From contig JAOVFP010000001.1 of the NCBI GenBank assembly GCA_025738555.1, positions 3,472,001 through 3,536,000 on the forward strand: DNA of 64,000 bases. The letters are read 5' to 3'. Positions 12,544 to 25,258 of the stretch are shown in pieces (positions within the stretch are counted from its first letter, which is position 1; each line of letters opens with the position of its first letter). Under the pieces are notes generated by a model. That model had not been told where the DNA came from. It did no database searches and saw only the letters and a list, made by a program, of their open reading frames with translations. Made by a program: the position numbers and the translations under genes. The DNA comes from Cyathus striatus (Eukaryota; Basidiomycota; Agaricomycetes; Agaricales; Nidulariaceae).

Positions 12544-12962
12544 CCATTGCTAATATTTATGTTCTGTCTTCTGCATCTGCATATATCACCTGTATTACAT
12601 ACTCACGAGTTACGCTCTTTAAGATTTTATTAATGATTATATATACCCCGTCGATAGTGCTATGTAAGGCTTTTGTAGTGATAGATAATTGCCATGGAAT
12701 ATAAAGAAAACATACGATACCAAACTTTTGGACCATGTCAGAATTTTAGCATCAACTTAAAAGCGGCAGTTGGAGGTTTTCTTTAGGTTTTCTCCGTGAT
12801 AGATGTATGTAAACGCCAGGCAAATATTTGGTGCACAGTTTAATTAAGACATTCCGAGAGTGACAAAATACTAGTTTAAGCAAGATTTAAGTAAGTGTTT
12901 CTGTGCGGTGTAAAATATTTACAAGGTTACCACGGGGGTATCGGAGACGCGGGGAAAGAGTA
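12544..12962. other. Convergent 3' intergenic region
   Basis: AT-rich shared 3' flank between the membrane protein (plus) and the GPI-type protein (minus). Nothing else seen. Confidence 0.45.
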
Positions 12963-13673
12963 TCATATCATGTAGATCAAGCAGGGGTTAAGTACTGTTG
13001 CCAATATAAAGACGAAGGCACGACGAATACTGGACAATGCAACCCGAGTACATCCATTAGTACTTGCAGGTTTGGTCGTGTTGTTAGCATCCTTGGTGTC
13101 GGTAGAAGAGGTCTGAGAGCTAGGTGAAGTGGAGCCGGAAGAAGCAGAACCAATGTCTACTGTAATGGGTTTCCCAGCAGCCTTACATCCGTCCATGACA
13201 GCTGATAGCGATTAATTAGCAGTGAAGTTGGGGAACCTGAGACATTGATAAATGTCTCACTTTTAGCGGATTGTTCTGCAACTGTTTGATTGAATCCTGG
13301 TACGTCGAGCTTAAGAACGCATTCAGAGCAAGATTTCATGTTCGTTGCTACAGTGTCAGTGCAGATACAGTCCACTGATTGGCAAGCCTATCCGACAGTT
13401 TAGCTCAAAACATAATTGAAGGTTTTTTAGACATACATTGGTCGCATCCATCAGCGTCCTGCAGCCAGTGTTATCATTAGAGCACTGGGTGGGGATCATA
13501 CTCGGATCGAAACCAGGCGCTTGACGGACAGAAATGGAGTTGAAGGATACACCCGCAACAACTACAACTCTTTAGTAGGAGCTTGAATACGAACGCAAAG
13601 ACTCGAGCACACCAGGGCGGGAGGCAAGAATCAAGGCAACAGTAGACGCGAGAAGGGCGAATATCTGAACCAT
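12963..13673 (-). CDS. Small secreted Cys-rich, probably GPI-anchored protein
   Basis: Minus-strand exons 13613-13673, 13437-13561, 13261-13387, 12963-13201; 183 residues. It starts with a signal peptide (MVQIFALLASTVALILAS). The mature part has spaced cysteines (a QCS...GCRT pair, then ACQSVDCICT, then SCSECVLKLD), an N-glycosylation-like NQT, a Ser/Thr-rich stalk after residue 125, and a hydrophobic C-terminus (FVFILATVLNPCLIYMI) typical of a GPI-attachment signal. The Cys spacing resembles small extracellular fungal proteins, though it does not clearly fit the CFEM pattern. Function unknown; likely at the cell surface or in the wall. Confidence 0.78.
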
Positions 13674-16600
13674 CTTATATAAAGGAATGTATGAAAAGAG
13701 TGTGTGGATATCAGTTAGAGAGGGGAAGAAAGGAAAATCTGGTGTAAGGCAATGAAGGAGCCTGCCACGAAGTTCAGTGGTTCTTATATCGTATCTGCCA
13801 GAGCGCTTCCAGTCCGGACTCTGTATCTCAGGGATGATTCCGCCACATTGTGCTCACAATCATTGAAGGCGGGAGAAGTGTCAACAGTGTCGGTAAAGAA
13901 CATATTGCTAGTCAACTTGAAAATTCGCAAACTGTGAAGTGCTAAAATGCGTCCTGCGTTGTATAGTAACTAGTCGAGATATAAAATACTTTTCAGCAGA
14001 ATTTAAGGGATCCGAATTGCGAGATAACACACCTACGTACGCCAAGGGGCCCGCTATAAGTAGCCCGCTAATTGACAGCTCTTACATACATACAATTTAA
14101 AAATTTAATATCTTACTCGAGCCGGCAAGTGCCAGGAAAGCCGCCCGCCACCAAAAATAGTGTCTCATCGATGACGTAAGTAAGCTTACTGTTAAAAATA
14201 AGTAAAGTGGATCTACAAAATCACGTGAAGTCATTTACAACTTGTGAAAATGAACTTTTCAACATCATCTAGTTGTCCACAGAGTGTGCATATTGTATAG
14301 TACAATATATTAACATAGAGTTAACTCAAGTCGTGTTTAATCCCGCTTAGACTCGAGATTTAGTTAATCGATTATTGATACACCGGAAACACGATTGCCG
14401 GGGACTAGGCGCGTCTGCGCGTATGTAAATACATGCTGGCAAGATTTACGGGACTCCGTTCAAGTAATATTCTATTATGCTGGGAACAGGAATATCTAGG
14501 CATCCGTTCAGCTCCTCATATGTTGTGCAGCGACTTACGGGGTGTCTACGAAAGGAGGGTCATACATACTTACATTCGAAGTCGTCGCGACCATTAAATT
14601 TAACCTTTAACTGATATGTAGTAACGCACTTAACGTTTTAGGATACATACGCAAAACAAAACGGCACTCCCGAAATTTACGGCTGTACAAGTACCCACAC
14701 CTACCCATACCCGCTCTGCAATGGTTCCGCATGATAAGTATTTTTAATCAGACAGAGCATCCGCTGAAATGCAATGATCTGGCAAGATTCGAGCGCAATC
14801 GATGAGAATCGACATTCATGGGCTCCCTGAAGCTTCCTGATGACTTCGGTGAAGACTTGTTCAGGAATGCTTAGAGATTTTACCGGGGCAATTTGACTAA
14901 GAAGCACTACGGTGTTCCCAGATCCGCGCGACGCAAGGAGCTTAAGCGATAAACTATAACTGTACGCCTGGTCTAAGAGGACCGGGACCGACGGCCTGTA
15001 ACTATGCATGTATAAAAGCAGGAATTGTTTCCAACTTCGAAAAAGGTTTGGCCTAATGTCGCCTGATGTTCTGTTCTTGATCTGGACTGTTGTTCATTGA
15101 AGTTTGCGGATTGTATGCAAATGCTTTGTGATCCTGTGGGCCCTCTGTTAAAGGCGTGATAGGAACATATGGATGTAAACCAAAATTTACCTCACGAAGA
15201 GAAAAGTGGCTGGAATGAGAGAGCGGTCAGAGAACGAGGAACATGGGTAATTGATCTCCGCACATACCTCAATCGGCCAACTGCACCTTACTTGTTGAGT
15301 CTGCTACGGAAGGTGCATGTCTCGTTAGGTATGAGTCATTTACAACACCCGCCTATCCCATATAGGACCTTTAGGAACACAAGCTCTTATTCGTGCAAGG
15401 TCCTAGGTACAGGATCAGGAACATAATAAGCCCAAGTAAAAATAGTTATGACGAATAAAATCCAAACCTTCAAATTCCAATAAATTCAATAAAAATCAAT
15501 ATTGACCAGTCGATCTAATAGGACTTTGCATCCAAATAAAGATAGATTGGCGGTGTGAGGAGTATCTTGGAAAGTAAGATCCGCAATTTGGCGAGATTTG
15601 ATTTTCGCGTATAGTCGTGGCTCCTACTGCATAAAAATAACGAAAACGCACAGCACTTGAATACCTCCACTCTGGTGAGCTCAACAGATGAATAACCCAT
15701 TGTGCATATATTGTCAGCCTTCGTGAAACTCAAAAGCATTGTGACCCACCTCTAGCCCCATGAATCCCTCAACGCCCCAGCCGATGACCGGGTGTTAAAG
15801 AAAGGGTCAGCGACTCCGCCGACTTAACTGAAGTGCTCATACGTAGTCGCACATATGGCACGCATAAGCCAAGACACTCCAGACGATCGACGAGAGGGGA
15901 ATTACTACCTCCGAGAGTCCAAATGAATCACGAAGATGAGTATCACGACAGTGACAGTTAAAAGCGACGTCCGAGAAGGAGGAACAACGAGAGTTAAACC
16001 TGTTTTTCTTTGCTTGGTGCCGCAGCCAACAACTAGAGAGAGGTAAGTAACCAATACGGCGTGTCGACAGCGTATCCGACTATCGGTCCCTTAGCATAGT
16101 GGCTGTATCGATTTCCAAGGTTAAAAATAACAATTAGCAACCAGTCAAAGGAAATCTTCGTTTGTCGAATCTTCGAAATCTTTACGCCGAGATGGAGAAA
16201 ATTTTTCGTGTGGAGACATCTCTTCGTCGACCCACCAGATCCTGTGGGCGACTACTTGCGCGTTTCCGCAAGGATTTAACTTGGAGGGTATGGGAACGGA
16301 TACAGAGCACAGAAGTTGTGCGACCATGTGATTGTGTGTTGACCTCTCTCCTTAGCAAATGATTGCAAAGTTTATGTAGGTTTGTGGTTGCTGCTGATCA
16401 TGATCACTGGTCAACCGATCACTTGTCAGAGCTACGTCTGACTTTGGGTGGGAATTTGCTGGATCTTTGTGCACACCCACTGAGCGGTTATGAATGTGGG
16501 TGCACAGCGTACTAGACTAAAAGCAAGTTTTCGACGTGAAAAATTGGAGTGGTTGACGACTATAGTTGTGATAGTTGGATCGTGTGAGCCTGTGAGGTCG

Positions 16601-17493
16601 CGCGATTATCATGGAACTGGGCAGCTGAGGACCGATGTTGTGGTAGTAGGATTGACATATTCTTTTAACCAGGCCCATCAATATTAGTAGTGTTGGTATA
16701 AGGAGTTAACTGGAGTTAGGAATACGATAGGAAGACAGGAACTGAAGAAAGCAATAGTTTGGATTTTGAGGTGAATCTGCAATAGGGTTCTTGCATACTG
16801 CGGTGGAGGACGAAGTCCTGTTGAGCTACCGACCTTGTAAATTTAGAACCATTGCACTGCTGGATGGAGCATGCAAAAGATGTCTTTTGGAATTTGATAT
16901 CAGACAAAAGAAGGGGTTAATTTCGTCGTTGTGAGGCTTTATGCCATGCGACAGTCGCGTGGATGGGATGGCGCTTTCCATTTTGCTTGCCAGCGAAGCA
17001 GAGTCATGAGAAATGTCCGGTGCATAGAGCAGCGGTCAGGGTGCAGAGGGGTACGGTCAAAAGGGCAGGGAAGCCATTGGAAGCCATGCGTGTGCAGAAG
17101 CAGGTGACGTCAGAATGTGCCAAGTTCTGCTGATGCAGGGATGAAGGGTCGTATGCATGCGCAATGAGGATGTTGGGATAGGTGCATGTCTTTATCGAAC
17201 ATACGCCATAATGTCAAGTTGGGTTGATCAAGTATGCACACCAGTGACAACCAGTTGGTTTTAAAGAATAAAGTGTGTGCAATAAATATTGCGACAAGGA
17301 AGTGGGCGGGATAGTGGAACGCCGGGGGAGGTGGTGGGAGTAAGGAGAGATGACGCGGGGGCGGGAGGGCGGCTCTGTCGGTGCTCAAAGCGGAGATGAT
17401 TGCCGGATAAGGCAGTAGGAGGGGACATAGGGCACAGCCACTGAGCGTAGATCGTTTGAGAGTCTTTTAGAGACGGACAGAAAAAAAATTCAC
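13674..17493. other. Gene-poor region, no supported gene
   Basis: About 3.8 kb with only short ORFs on both strands. The part from 13.9 to 14.7 kb is AT-rich. I saw no transposase-like reading frame, terminal repeat or RNA gene. The right end (about 17.0-17.5 kb) presumably includes the bHLH promoter. Eroded transposon sequence cannot be excluded by eye. Confidence 0.35.
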
Positions 17494-17689
17494 ATGCCTC
17501 TTTCTGCTCACTTCCCCGCTTTCTCTTCGTCGCATCCTCTTCCGGTCATCCATTCTGCTCGAGTCTGGGGTATGTCCCGCCATCTTTCTCTCTCCAAAAC
17601 TTACTTATCTCATGTCTCCAGCCTGTCCGGACCATCCGACTCCCCTAATCACGCCCTGTCGCCTGCTTTGTACACTACTGCCCAACTAG
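17494..17689 (+). promoter_or_regulatory. uORF in the spliced 5' leader of the bHLH gene
   Basis: An ATG at 17494 opens a frame in the leader of the bHLH gene. Unspliced, it runs to 17892 and overlaps the main ATG (17870) out of frame. A good intron (17570-17621; GTATGT donor, CTTAC branch-like site, CCAG acceptor) lies within it; with that intron removed the uORF is about 48 codons and ends at TAG 17687-17689, upstream of the main start. Either form would be expected to lower or condition translation. The transcription start is not known, so this is a candidate. Confidence 0.4.
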
Positions 17690-17869
17690 CACCACCACAA
17701 AACACTATTTTCCAATCAAATTCAACCTTTCCGCCAACCATCACCATCCATCTGCACATCGCTTCCCATCTCGTGCCTCCGCCGACACCTCGCAACTCTG
17801 CTATCCTGGAACAAATCCCAGGCCTCTTCTCTTCCCCCAACCACTCATATACCATAGCTGGTCGACGCG

Positions 17870-19238
17870 ATGGATCTCCTATCCCCCTCTGAATCACAGG
17901 CCTTCAAGACCTTTCTCTCTTCGATCGACTACAACGATGCTCTTCCCGCGCCAGAGTGGGGCATGTATGCTACCAGCATGGGGGAAGACCTCCTCTTGGA
18001 GGACATTCCTCAGGGAAAGGAAGCCCTTACTAAGGCCACCAAGGATCTGATGTCGCTGGACTATGCACACCACGGACACCATGGTCACCATTTCCAGCCA
18101 CAGCACCATCACCATCCATTCCAATACAGCCATGGCACCCATCAAGCCTACGACGAACAGCGGCACAGAGAGCAGCAACACCAGCAGAATCAGAACCAGC
18201 AGCAAGCAACCTACGCTTCGACGCGACACGAGTCATTCCCATTCCTTCAGTCTTCCAAGCCTAGTCATAACCATTCCCATCAACATAACCAACGCCAGGT
18301 GCATCAGCAGCACTCGTTCCACCACCCATCGCAGCACGTTACCCCCCGTCACACGCTCAATACCTCCGTTCCTTCCTCGTCCTCATCGTCCTCTGGATCA
18401 TCGAATTATTCAAGCACAACACCGACATCCCCACACCCACCTTACGCGCTCCCACCTTCAACAGGACAGACACTGCATCCACAGTTGCTCCCTGCTCCGC
18501 CCCCATCGGCGCCCGTGCAGGTGCAGATTCGCCCCGCGTCGCCGAGAGCACAAGGCAAGCGCCCCTCGGAAGGGACAATCAAACCCCATGGAACTAACGT
18601 GAGCGGCAACGACGCGAAGAGGCGGAAATCTTCTCCTACTACCGCGCCCCCTGCTCCTAGTACCTCTTCCAGTTCCAATGCGAAATTGCCTTGCAAGCCA
18701 GCACTACTTTCTCCATCTCAGAAGAAGGCCAACCATATCCAGTCGGAACAGAAGCGGCGGGCGAATATCCGGAGGGGGTACGAGGCCCTGTGTGAGACTG
18801 TGCCTGCGCTGAGGGAGGCGATACGAGAGGAGGAGATGGCCGCTGGACAGGAGAAGAAGGGCAAGAAGCGAAAAAAGGGGAAGGGGGATAAGAGTGAAGA
18901 TGCGGAGAATTCCAAGTTTCATAGTTTGGGCATTGATGGGCGGGCTGGGCCTCGGAGTGAGAATGTCGTTTTGGCGAAGAGTAAGTTGCAAATTTTGTTG
19001 GAGTCTTTGAGCCGTGCTGATTGTCTTTGATCTAGCCATTGAACATATAACGGCTCTCCTTGCGGATCGTTCGTCGCTTTTGGCGCGCCTGCATACTGCA
19101 CGGTCGTCGTTGCCACCTGGACATACTGTGCTAATATCAGACCAGGAGCCGCTATGGGAGCGGGAGTGGAAAGGTGGTTCGGGCCGTATCGATGGTGAAG
19201 ACGTGGACGAGGATGATGACGATGAAGACGGAGAGTAG
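17870..19238 (+). CDS. bHLH transcription factor with extended loop
   Basis: Exons 17870-18980 and 19036-19238; 437 residues. The long N-terminal half is low complexity: His/Gln-rich (HHGHHGHH and Gln runs, about residues 64-115), then Ser/Pro-rich. The bHLH begins near residue 288 with the basic part NHIQSEQKRR, whose His-x3-Glu-x3-Arg spacing is the E-box-reading pattern, followed by helix 1 (YEALCETVPALREAI). About 45 mostly Lys-rich residues separate it from helix 2 (SENVVLAKTIEHITALLA), far longer than the usual loop. The splice site falls inside helix 2, which confirms the exon join. The C-terminus is acidic. The basic region resembles the Ino4/Myc-Max type, but the orthologue and targets are not established here. 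Confidence 0.88.
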
Positions 19239-20737
19239 GCTGCTTTCCTACGTGCGGAGGAGGAAGGTACGACTTAACTTTTTTTTGTCTAATATCCATT
19301 CAACCCATATGGCATCTCACATAGGTTCTCGCCAGTGGCTAGAAACTCAATATCACTCGCACAAGGTGGAAAAAGTGGCTTCAGGACTAGCGTTCATCAA
19401 ACGTATTAATAATAAAGTCACCACATTGTAATTCACGTGCGAAGAGCCGTGGAATGCGACATTGTGAGCTGGCTTAGGGCTGGGCTGCGATTGACTTCTC
19501 TGTATGCATGCCTTGGGTTTCTTTATTTTCACGTGCTCTGGGGTGGGAGGTGGTGATTTGCGATGGATGCTGGATATGGGTCTATGGCATTGTTACTGTT
19601 AGGACGAGACTGCAAACCGATCGCACGAGTGGTGCATATCGAGCATAATCGAGGGATGGGATACCCACTAGCAGTGGTGTGCGATCTGGCCCACTGTTCT
19701 CTGCGCTGTGTCGCCCCATACCTTCCTACTCCTACTCGTTTCACTCCACTCCTTCGGATCTTGCATGTCCTGGAGTACACAAGGACAATACCTACCATTC
19801 ACAACTTCCTGCAAGATCCGCTCCGCTCGCTCACCTTCCTCCCCGTGCTTTTTCGGGGACTATCACCTTTCCCTCCCCCTACTTACCCCACCTACTCAAT
19901 TTCCTCCTCATTATCCTCCCCCCACCTTTCTAGTCAGGCGATTTATTTATCTACTTTACCTGAACATTCTATTTCAACCTCGTACCTCGGGATACATTAC
20001 CATGCCTTTTTCAATATTTCCCCAGCATATGTAGCAATCTTACAAGTGTGGTTTTTTCGTTGTTGTAATTCGTTATTTTCGTTGTAATTGCATTTGCATA
20101 CCAAAGATTAGGTATATTTCAATCCCAAGGCTTACATGCTTACCTCAAGGCTCGCGTCGCGCGTTCGCGTCAACGCTTTCATAAACCCGTTTATCTCCGA
20201 GCGAACCGATAATGAGCCGGCCACCACCAAACGTCGGGTGAGCGACTGGTCACCGAGCTGCGGCTCATCAAACCATGTCGACTTCCTCCTCGACTATATT
20301 CGCAATCCTGGCAGTGGTAATTCAGTCAGCTCACACCCATGGTGAATATCACGCTAGTGGGGACAAATCAAGGATAAATGAGGATAAATACTGCCATTAG
20401 CCTTACCCCTATGACCTACTCGTCGGGATCTGCTTCGCTAGTCTCCATAATTACTTCAAGAAATCAGTCACCTGGTACACAGGGTTCGACACAATCATCG
20501 TCCACGCTGGACTGCTGTGAATTCCACGGACAAATGACATCTGCCATACTTGTGGCGATGCGACCAGTTCAATAACGGCCATGAAGCTATTTCTACCGAA
20601 CTTCTGTGTATCGCAGGCTGCAGCCCCTGCACACCAGTTCATTATTCTCCCACCGGTAGACGAACAGCAAGAACCCCAGTGTACTACGCGAAGCCCTCGT
20701 TGCCTTACAACCACGCCCCAGTTCTTGCATCTCCTTC
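19239..20737. other. Intergenic, no supported gene
   Basis: About 1.5 kb between the bHLH gene and the F-box cluster. Pyrimidine-rich on the plus strand around 19.7-19.95 kb, which opens a long but low-complexity frame (19563-20087) that I do not accept as coding. Nothing else recognised. Confidence 0.4.
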
Positions 20738-22184
20738 ATGAGTCAGAGTCTCCCAACAGAGATCTGGCAATGCATTGGCTACTACTTTTCGGAGCATAAC
20801 CTGCAGAAGCTTATGTGTGTCAATAGCGCTCTCTTTTACATGTGCATGAGGACTCGTTACAAGAAGGTTATCATATCATGGGACAAACCGAAAGATAGAG
20901 AAAAAATCAGGATGTTACAGTGCGTATTTCAACTTGAATATCTTTCCCAAGTACATTTCTGATTTCCCCTAGAGGTCCAATGTTCTCGGGATACGTAAAG
21001 CACTTAAGGCTGTTGCTGAACCCCCAGCATCCACCATCGGTCAAGCGCTTCGTGAACGATTTTCTCATCGCATTGAGGGAAATGGCCAATCTTACCGAGT
21101 TTTCTCTTTATTTTAACTGGCATTATAAAGCGAAAGAGCTGCCAACATTTTTTGCTTCATTATGGAATATAGTCGGAAACAACCTTCAGACTCTGGAGCT
21201 GTCCGGTTTCCAGGCAGATTACAATGCATATCTTCCATCCCACACACATTTGTCTTCGTTGCAAAAACTTGTCTTAATTCATGACAGAAGCTATTTGATA
21301 TCTTACGAAAGCGAAGGCAGTAAAATCATATCCATTATCAATGGCCTAGCATCACAACTCCGTTCCTTCGAAGTGCACGATAACATCAACTCTATCGCAC
21401 CCCATTTACCTCTCTTTCCTGCCCTCGAGGAACTAACCTTGTCACTTCGGTTTGGCTTTTGGCGGGATCGGGGGCAGCAGAACATGCCAACCGGCTTCTC
21501 AGTGCCCAAACATCTTTCTGCAAACCTTTTCAGCTCCATTTATGTGTGCACTCTCCAGAGGAGACAGATATATCCGAAATATTGCTGGGGGGTTCCATTT
21601 CCGAGATTATCCAACTTCAGTCGTTTAAGCTCCGGGGCACTAACCGTTTTCTACTTAGTGAGACTTTGGGTGCGGTTATACCAACTCTCCACCGTCGTTT
21701 GAGAAGCTTGGACTTAACTGGATGCGCCATTGTTCGTACAAATGACCAAATTGAAAGGCTTGCACGTAATATTTCAACGTGCATGCATCTGTCTTCTCTC
21801 TCCCTAGACGTACCCAAACTGGATTTATGGCTTCTCTCGCTGCTCTCTAAGGAGATTCCGCATGTAAAAAGTCTTCGCCTCGACAGTTCCAAGATTGACC
21901 ATCTGTTGGTTGGGTTACAGGTACGGTTTTCTTCTAGGTCATAGTCATCTTTACTCATGATAGTGTAGTCCACATGTCCACACGCGGAGAGTCTCGACGG
22001 GTGGAAACTCAATGATTTGAGTCTTTACTATAAAATGTTACCTCTTGACAACACAACCATGAAGAAAATTGCACAGTTGATTCCTTCAATCAAGAGCTTC
22101 TGGGGAACTGGCGATATGGATTCCCCGCCCGAGTCACGTTGCAAGCAATGGTCACATTCCCAGCTGATACTTGATTTGACGTAA
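20738..22184 (+). pseudogene. F-box/LRR-like gene, frameshifted
   Basis: Exon 1 (20738-20919) encodes the F-box start (LPTEIWQCIGYYFSEHNLQK). Exon 2 starts at 20973 and aligns with the intact paralogue at 27.5 kb (FSGYVKHLRL, FFASLWNIVGNNLQTLELSG, INGLASQLRSFEVHDN). Near 21445-21470 the homologous sequence passes from one frame into another (LTLSLRF, then AEHANRLLSAQ), with no usable intron to explain it; this is a net +2 or -1 shift. The second frame stays open to the conserved donor at 21921, and the last exon (21969-22184) ends with IKSFWGTGDMDSPP as in the family. Probably a young pseudogene with one lesion; a base-call error is the alternative. Confidence 0.8.
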
Positions 22185-23740
22185 TGTATCATGTACTGGT
22201 CATCGCTGTTTACAAGCTGGTGCACAGGGTGTTTGTTCGCGCCTGCCGTTACGACCGATCTCATGTATTGCGGCTTGCCTTGTTGGCGTCTTCGCGGGCA
22301 GAGACAGTATATCAGTGGCTCTCCAAGACACTCGTCACTTACTGCAGTTGTCTGCGGCGGTACATTAGCCAAGCTTTCATCGTTCTGGCCACTCCAGCGT
22401 TGCCATCAATGTTGTTGTATGACAATATGTAGTAGACCCCTGGCCCCATGGTCTATTCTTTCATCCTTATCACTGACTCCTGAGGTTAACGTATCTATTT
22501 ATAAATAAGAACTTTTGCTTTCTCTAAGTTTCGCGAAAATATGTATTTGTTTATGGGGTTGCTGGCAGTGCTATTCCCACTAACTTTAGTTAGTAGGGTT
22601 ATAGGGTTGAGTTCAAACATTTTTTGGCAGTAAAATTCGATGCCGACACGCCGACAGGGCCGTTGTGGTCATGCGCTGTAATCTTCGGCAATTTCCCTAT
22701 TGCAGCTTTGTTCGTCCCATTCAAGTTATTCACAAAAGTCTTTCATGGTGCTGTAGTGTATGGATTGCATTTTCTGTTTACTGTACTTGTCTGCGGAGAT
22801 ATATATGATATATAGTATGTCCATCATGAAATTTGTTGCCCAATGTGTCTGCTTCTTCTCTTTAGGTCTTGGGTCAACATCAATTGTGTGATGTTAACTA
22901 TAAGTAAGTATGTCAAACTTATTATTGCTTCTTACCATCACATTTCTACACTCAATTTCAATTAGTTTACATAAATGTTTACTTACATCTAAGTAGTTAG
23001 TGGGCTCTGCCGGCAACAGCCGGCTCTAGGTATTATTAAGTAATTTTGTATGTGCGGCGAGGAACCAAAGGAATCGAGCTAGGATTAGGGGAAATCAAAC
23101 TTGGCTGTTTTGTTGTGCCAAGCAGTTTTTTGTTGCGTGGGAACTTCGTTTTGTCTCGAGCAAGGTTTGACACCCCCACATCGTATCGAAATAAATGGCT
23201 GATGGCTCCGGCGGAATTCCATTCTGGGATTGAAGTTGATTCCGAGTGAGTCAAGGAGTTCGCGCGTGCACCTCCGAGTCCGAGTGAGCCAAGCAATTGC
23301 TTACTTCAACTTCAAGCTCCGACACAACATCGACTAGGTACGCTCTATTGCGCTCCTAACGAGATCGCCTCGAAACGACGTCGCATCCTTCCTTTTGTTT
23401 CCGTGGGAAGATGTTTTGTTTCAACCGCCAATCATTTCGTTTTGCCAAGAGGGCAAGTTTGATTTCCCCTATTGTTTGTGATGAAGTTTATCGGACTCGC
23501 GACCAACTCGCGACTCACTTCACCACAACACGTATCTCATCTCTCAATTCCTGACCATGTCCTTTTTATGACGAACGCTAGCAACTTGAAGCATTCCTCA
23601 CGCTTCGCCAGTTGCCCAAGGCATCGAACAACATGCGCGATAAGTATATATATTTATATATAATCCTGGGCGGCTATAACCAAGTTATAAACCCATGGTC
23701 ATTGTAACAAGTGGGATAATAGACACTCCTCCTTCACGCC
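22185..23740. other. Intergenic within the F-box cluster
   Basis: About 1.55 kb, no gene recognised. AT-rich around 22.45-23.03 kb. Short plus-strand ORFs (22624-22815, 23046-23249) show no family features. Confidence 0.4.
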
Positions 23741-25258
23741 ATGCATGTTCTTCCAGATATCTGGCAATGCATTGGCCAGTACCTTCCCGAGAGTACTTTA
23801 CGAAAGATTATGCATCTCAATAGCGTCTTATTTCGTCTGTATATGAAGGCTCGGTACGGGAAGGTTTTCATTTTATGGAACAGTGAAGCGGGTATGAAAA
23901 AACTCAGGCTTTTGCGGTGTGTCCTTGATGTACTTTGTAGAGTAGTATTCACTGATTTCACGTAGCGAATCAACACTAGTGCATGGATATGTGCACCGTT
24001 TAGAACTATGTCTGACGCAGTCTGCTTGTTCGTTCACTTTCAACGTTTTTGCGGATGAATTTCTGGCTGCTGTCAGGATAATGGTCAATCTTAGTGCGAT
24101 TACCCTCAGTATTAAACGCAACCCTCCGGTAAGAGAGGTGGCAGAAGATGCGACGCGGTTCTTTGCTTCATTATGGCTCATTGTTGGACCCAATCTTAAG
24201 CATCTGAATCTTTCCGGTTTCAAGCCATACCACGAAGCTTATATCCCTCCTCCCTCATTATTACCTTCTTTGCAAAAGCTTACATTAAGCGCACGTAAAT
24301 GGGTTATATCGGCCAGCGACGGGGTGGGAAACGATATACCTCGGTTAATCAGTGGATTGGCACCCCGACTCCGGATTCTCGAAATTGATAATGCTTTCGT
24401 GCTCATCGCACCATATCTACCTGCCTTTCCCGCCCTAGAGGAGCTATCGCTGACACTTCGTTTCGACGGGGCGGGGCCAGAACTTGCAAGGCGGCTTCTT
24501 GCACAAGCAGAGCCCTGCAGTAGGTCCCTTCAGTTACATTTGACAATAGAATAAGTGAACAGGCAAGAGCAAATGTCGCCATTCATTTCGGAGCTAGATT
24601 CAGCGGAGAATTATATTCAATTTCGGTCCCTAAAGTTCAAGCACATTAAATATCAAGTATACGCTGGCACTATCAGGGCAATGATACCACCATATTGTAA
24701 TACCTTGAGAACTTTGGAAATCACTAATGAATTTGATGGCTCTTTAGGAGAATACGAACTCCGGGAGCTCGTCACCGCTATTTCGACGTACAGTCAGCTG
24801 TCTGTTCTCGCCTTGAAGGTTCCCAAGGTAGATCCAGGATTGCTTGCATTGTTATCTGCAGAACTTCCCAACATAGAAAGTCTTCAACTCTATGCTGGAC
24901 TAGTCGTATTGGTAATTTTTCGTCTTTGCTATCATTTCGTCCCTACTTATGTATGGTCATTGGTTAGGGAAGGCAACTTGAACCGTCACAAGTGCAGACT
25001 CTCCGTGCTTGGAAGCTCTATGATCTGAGTATCTATCACGACTGGAGATCTCTCGACAACCGGAGCATGAAACAGATAGCTCAATCTATTCCTTCGATTG
25101 AGAGTTTTTGGGGAAATAACGATATGGATTTTACCACTGCTGACGCAGATTTGGAAAAATCGACACTTAATACTTCCCCGTTTGGGTTGTTCACCTATCG
25201 ACCCCTACAAGCTCGCGTCCGTTCGTGGCTCTTGAAGAATGACAGCGGTGTTTCCTAA
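23741..25258 (+). pseudogene. F-box/LRR-like gene with one in-frame nonsense codon
   Basis: Exon 1, 23741-23964 region with the family donor at the CGG|TGTGT site (exon ends 23921), begins MHVLPDIWQCIGQYLPESTL. Exon 2 (from 23967) is open through LVHGYVHRLELCL, FFASLWLIVGPNLKHLNLSG and PALEELSLTLRF until TAA at 24552-24554; the same frame resumes immediately and continues to 24911. The last exon (24968-25258) carries VQTLRAWKLYDLSIYHDWRS and IPSIESFWG. Everything else is intact, so a single point change could account for the loss. The shortened 5' product would keep the F-box and about 200 body residues. Confidence 0.82.

Noticed and set aside
14000..14700. AT-rich block considered as a repeat-induced-mutation relic or transposon
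   Set aside because: No terminal repeats, no reading-frame remnants and no second copy in the window.
17110..17388. 92-codon reverse ORF upstream of the bHLH gene
   Set aside because: Pro/Leu/His-rich translation of a G-rich promoter stretch, with no motif or splice partner.
19563..20087. A 174-codon plus-strand ORF downstream of the bHLH gene
   Set aside because: It lies in pyrimidine-rich DNA that gives Pro/Ser/Leu/Tyr-rich translations in all three frames; no motif.
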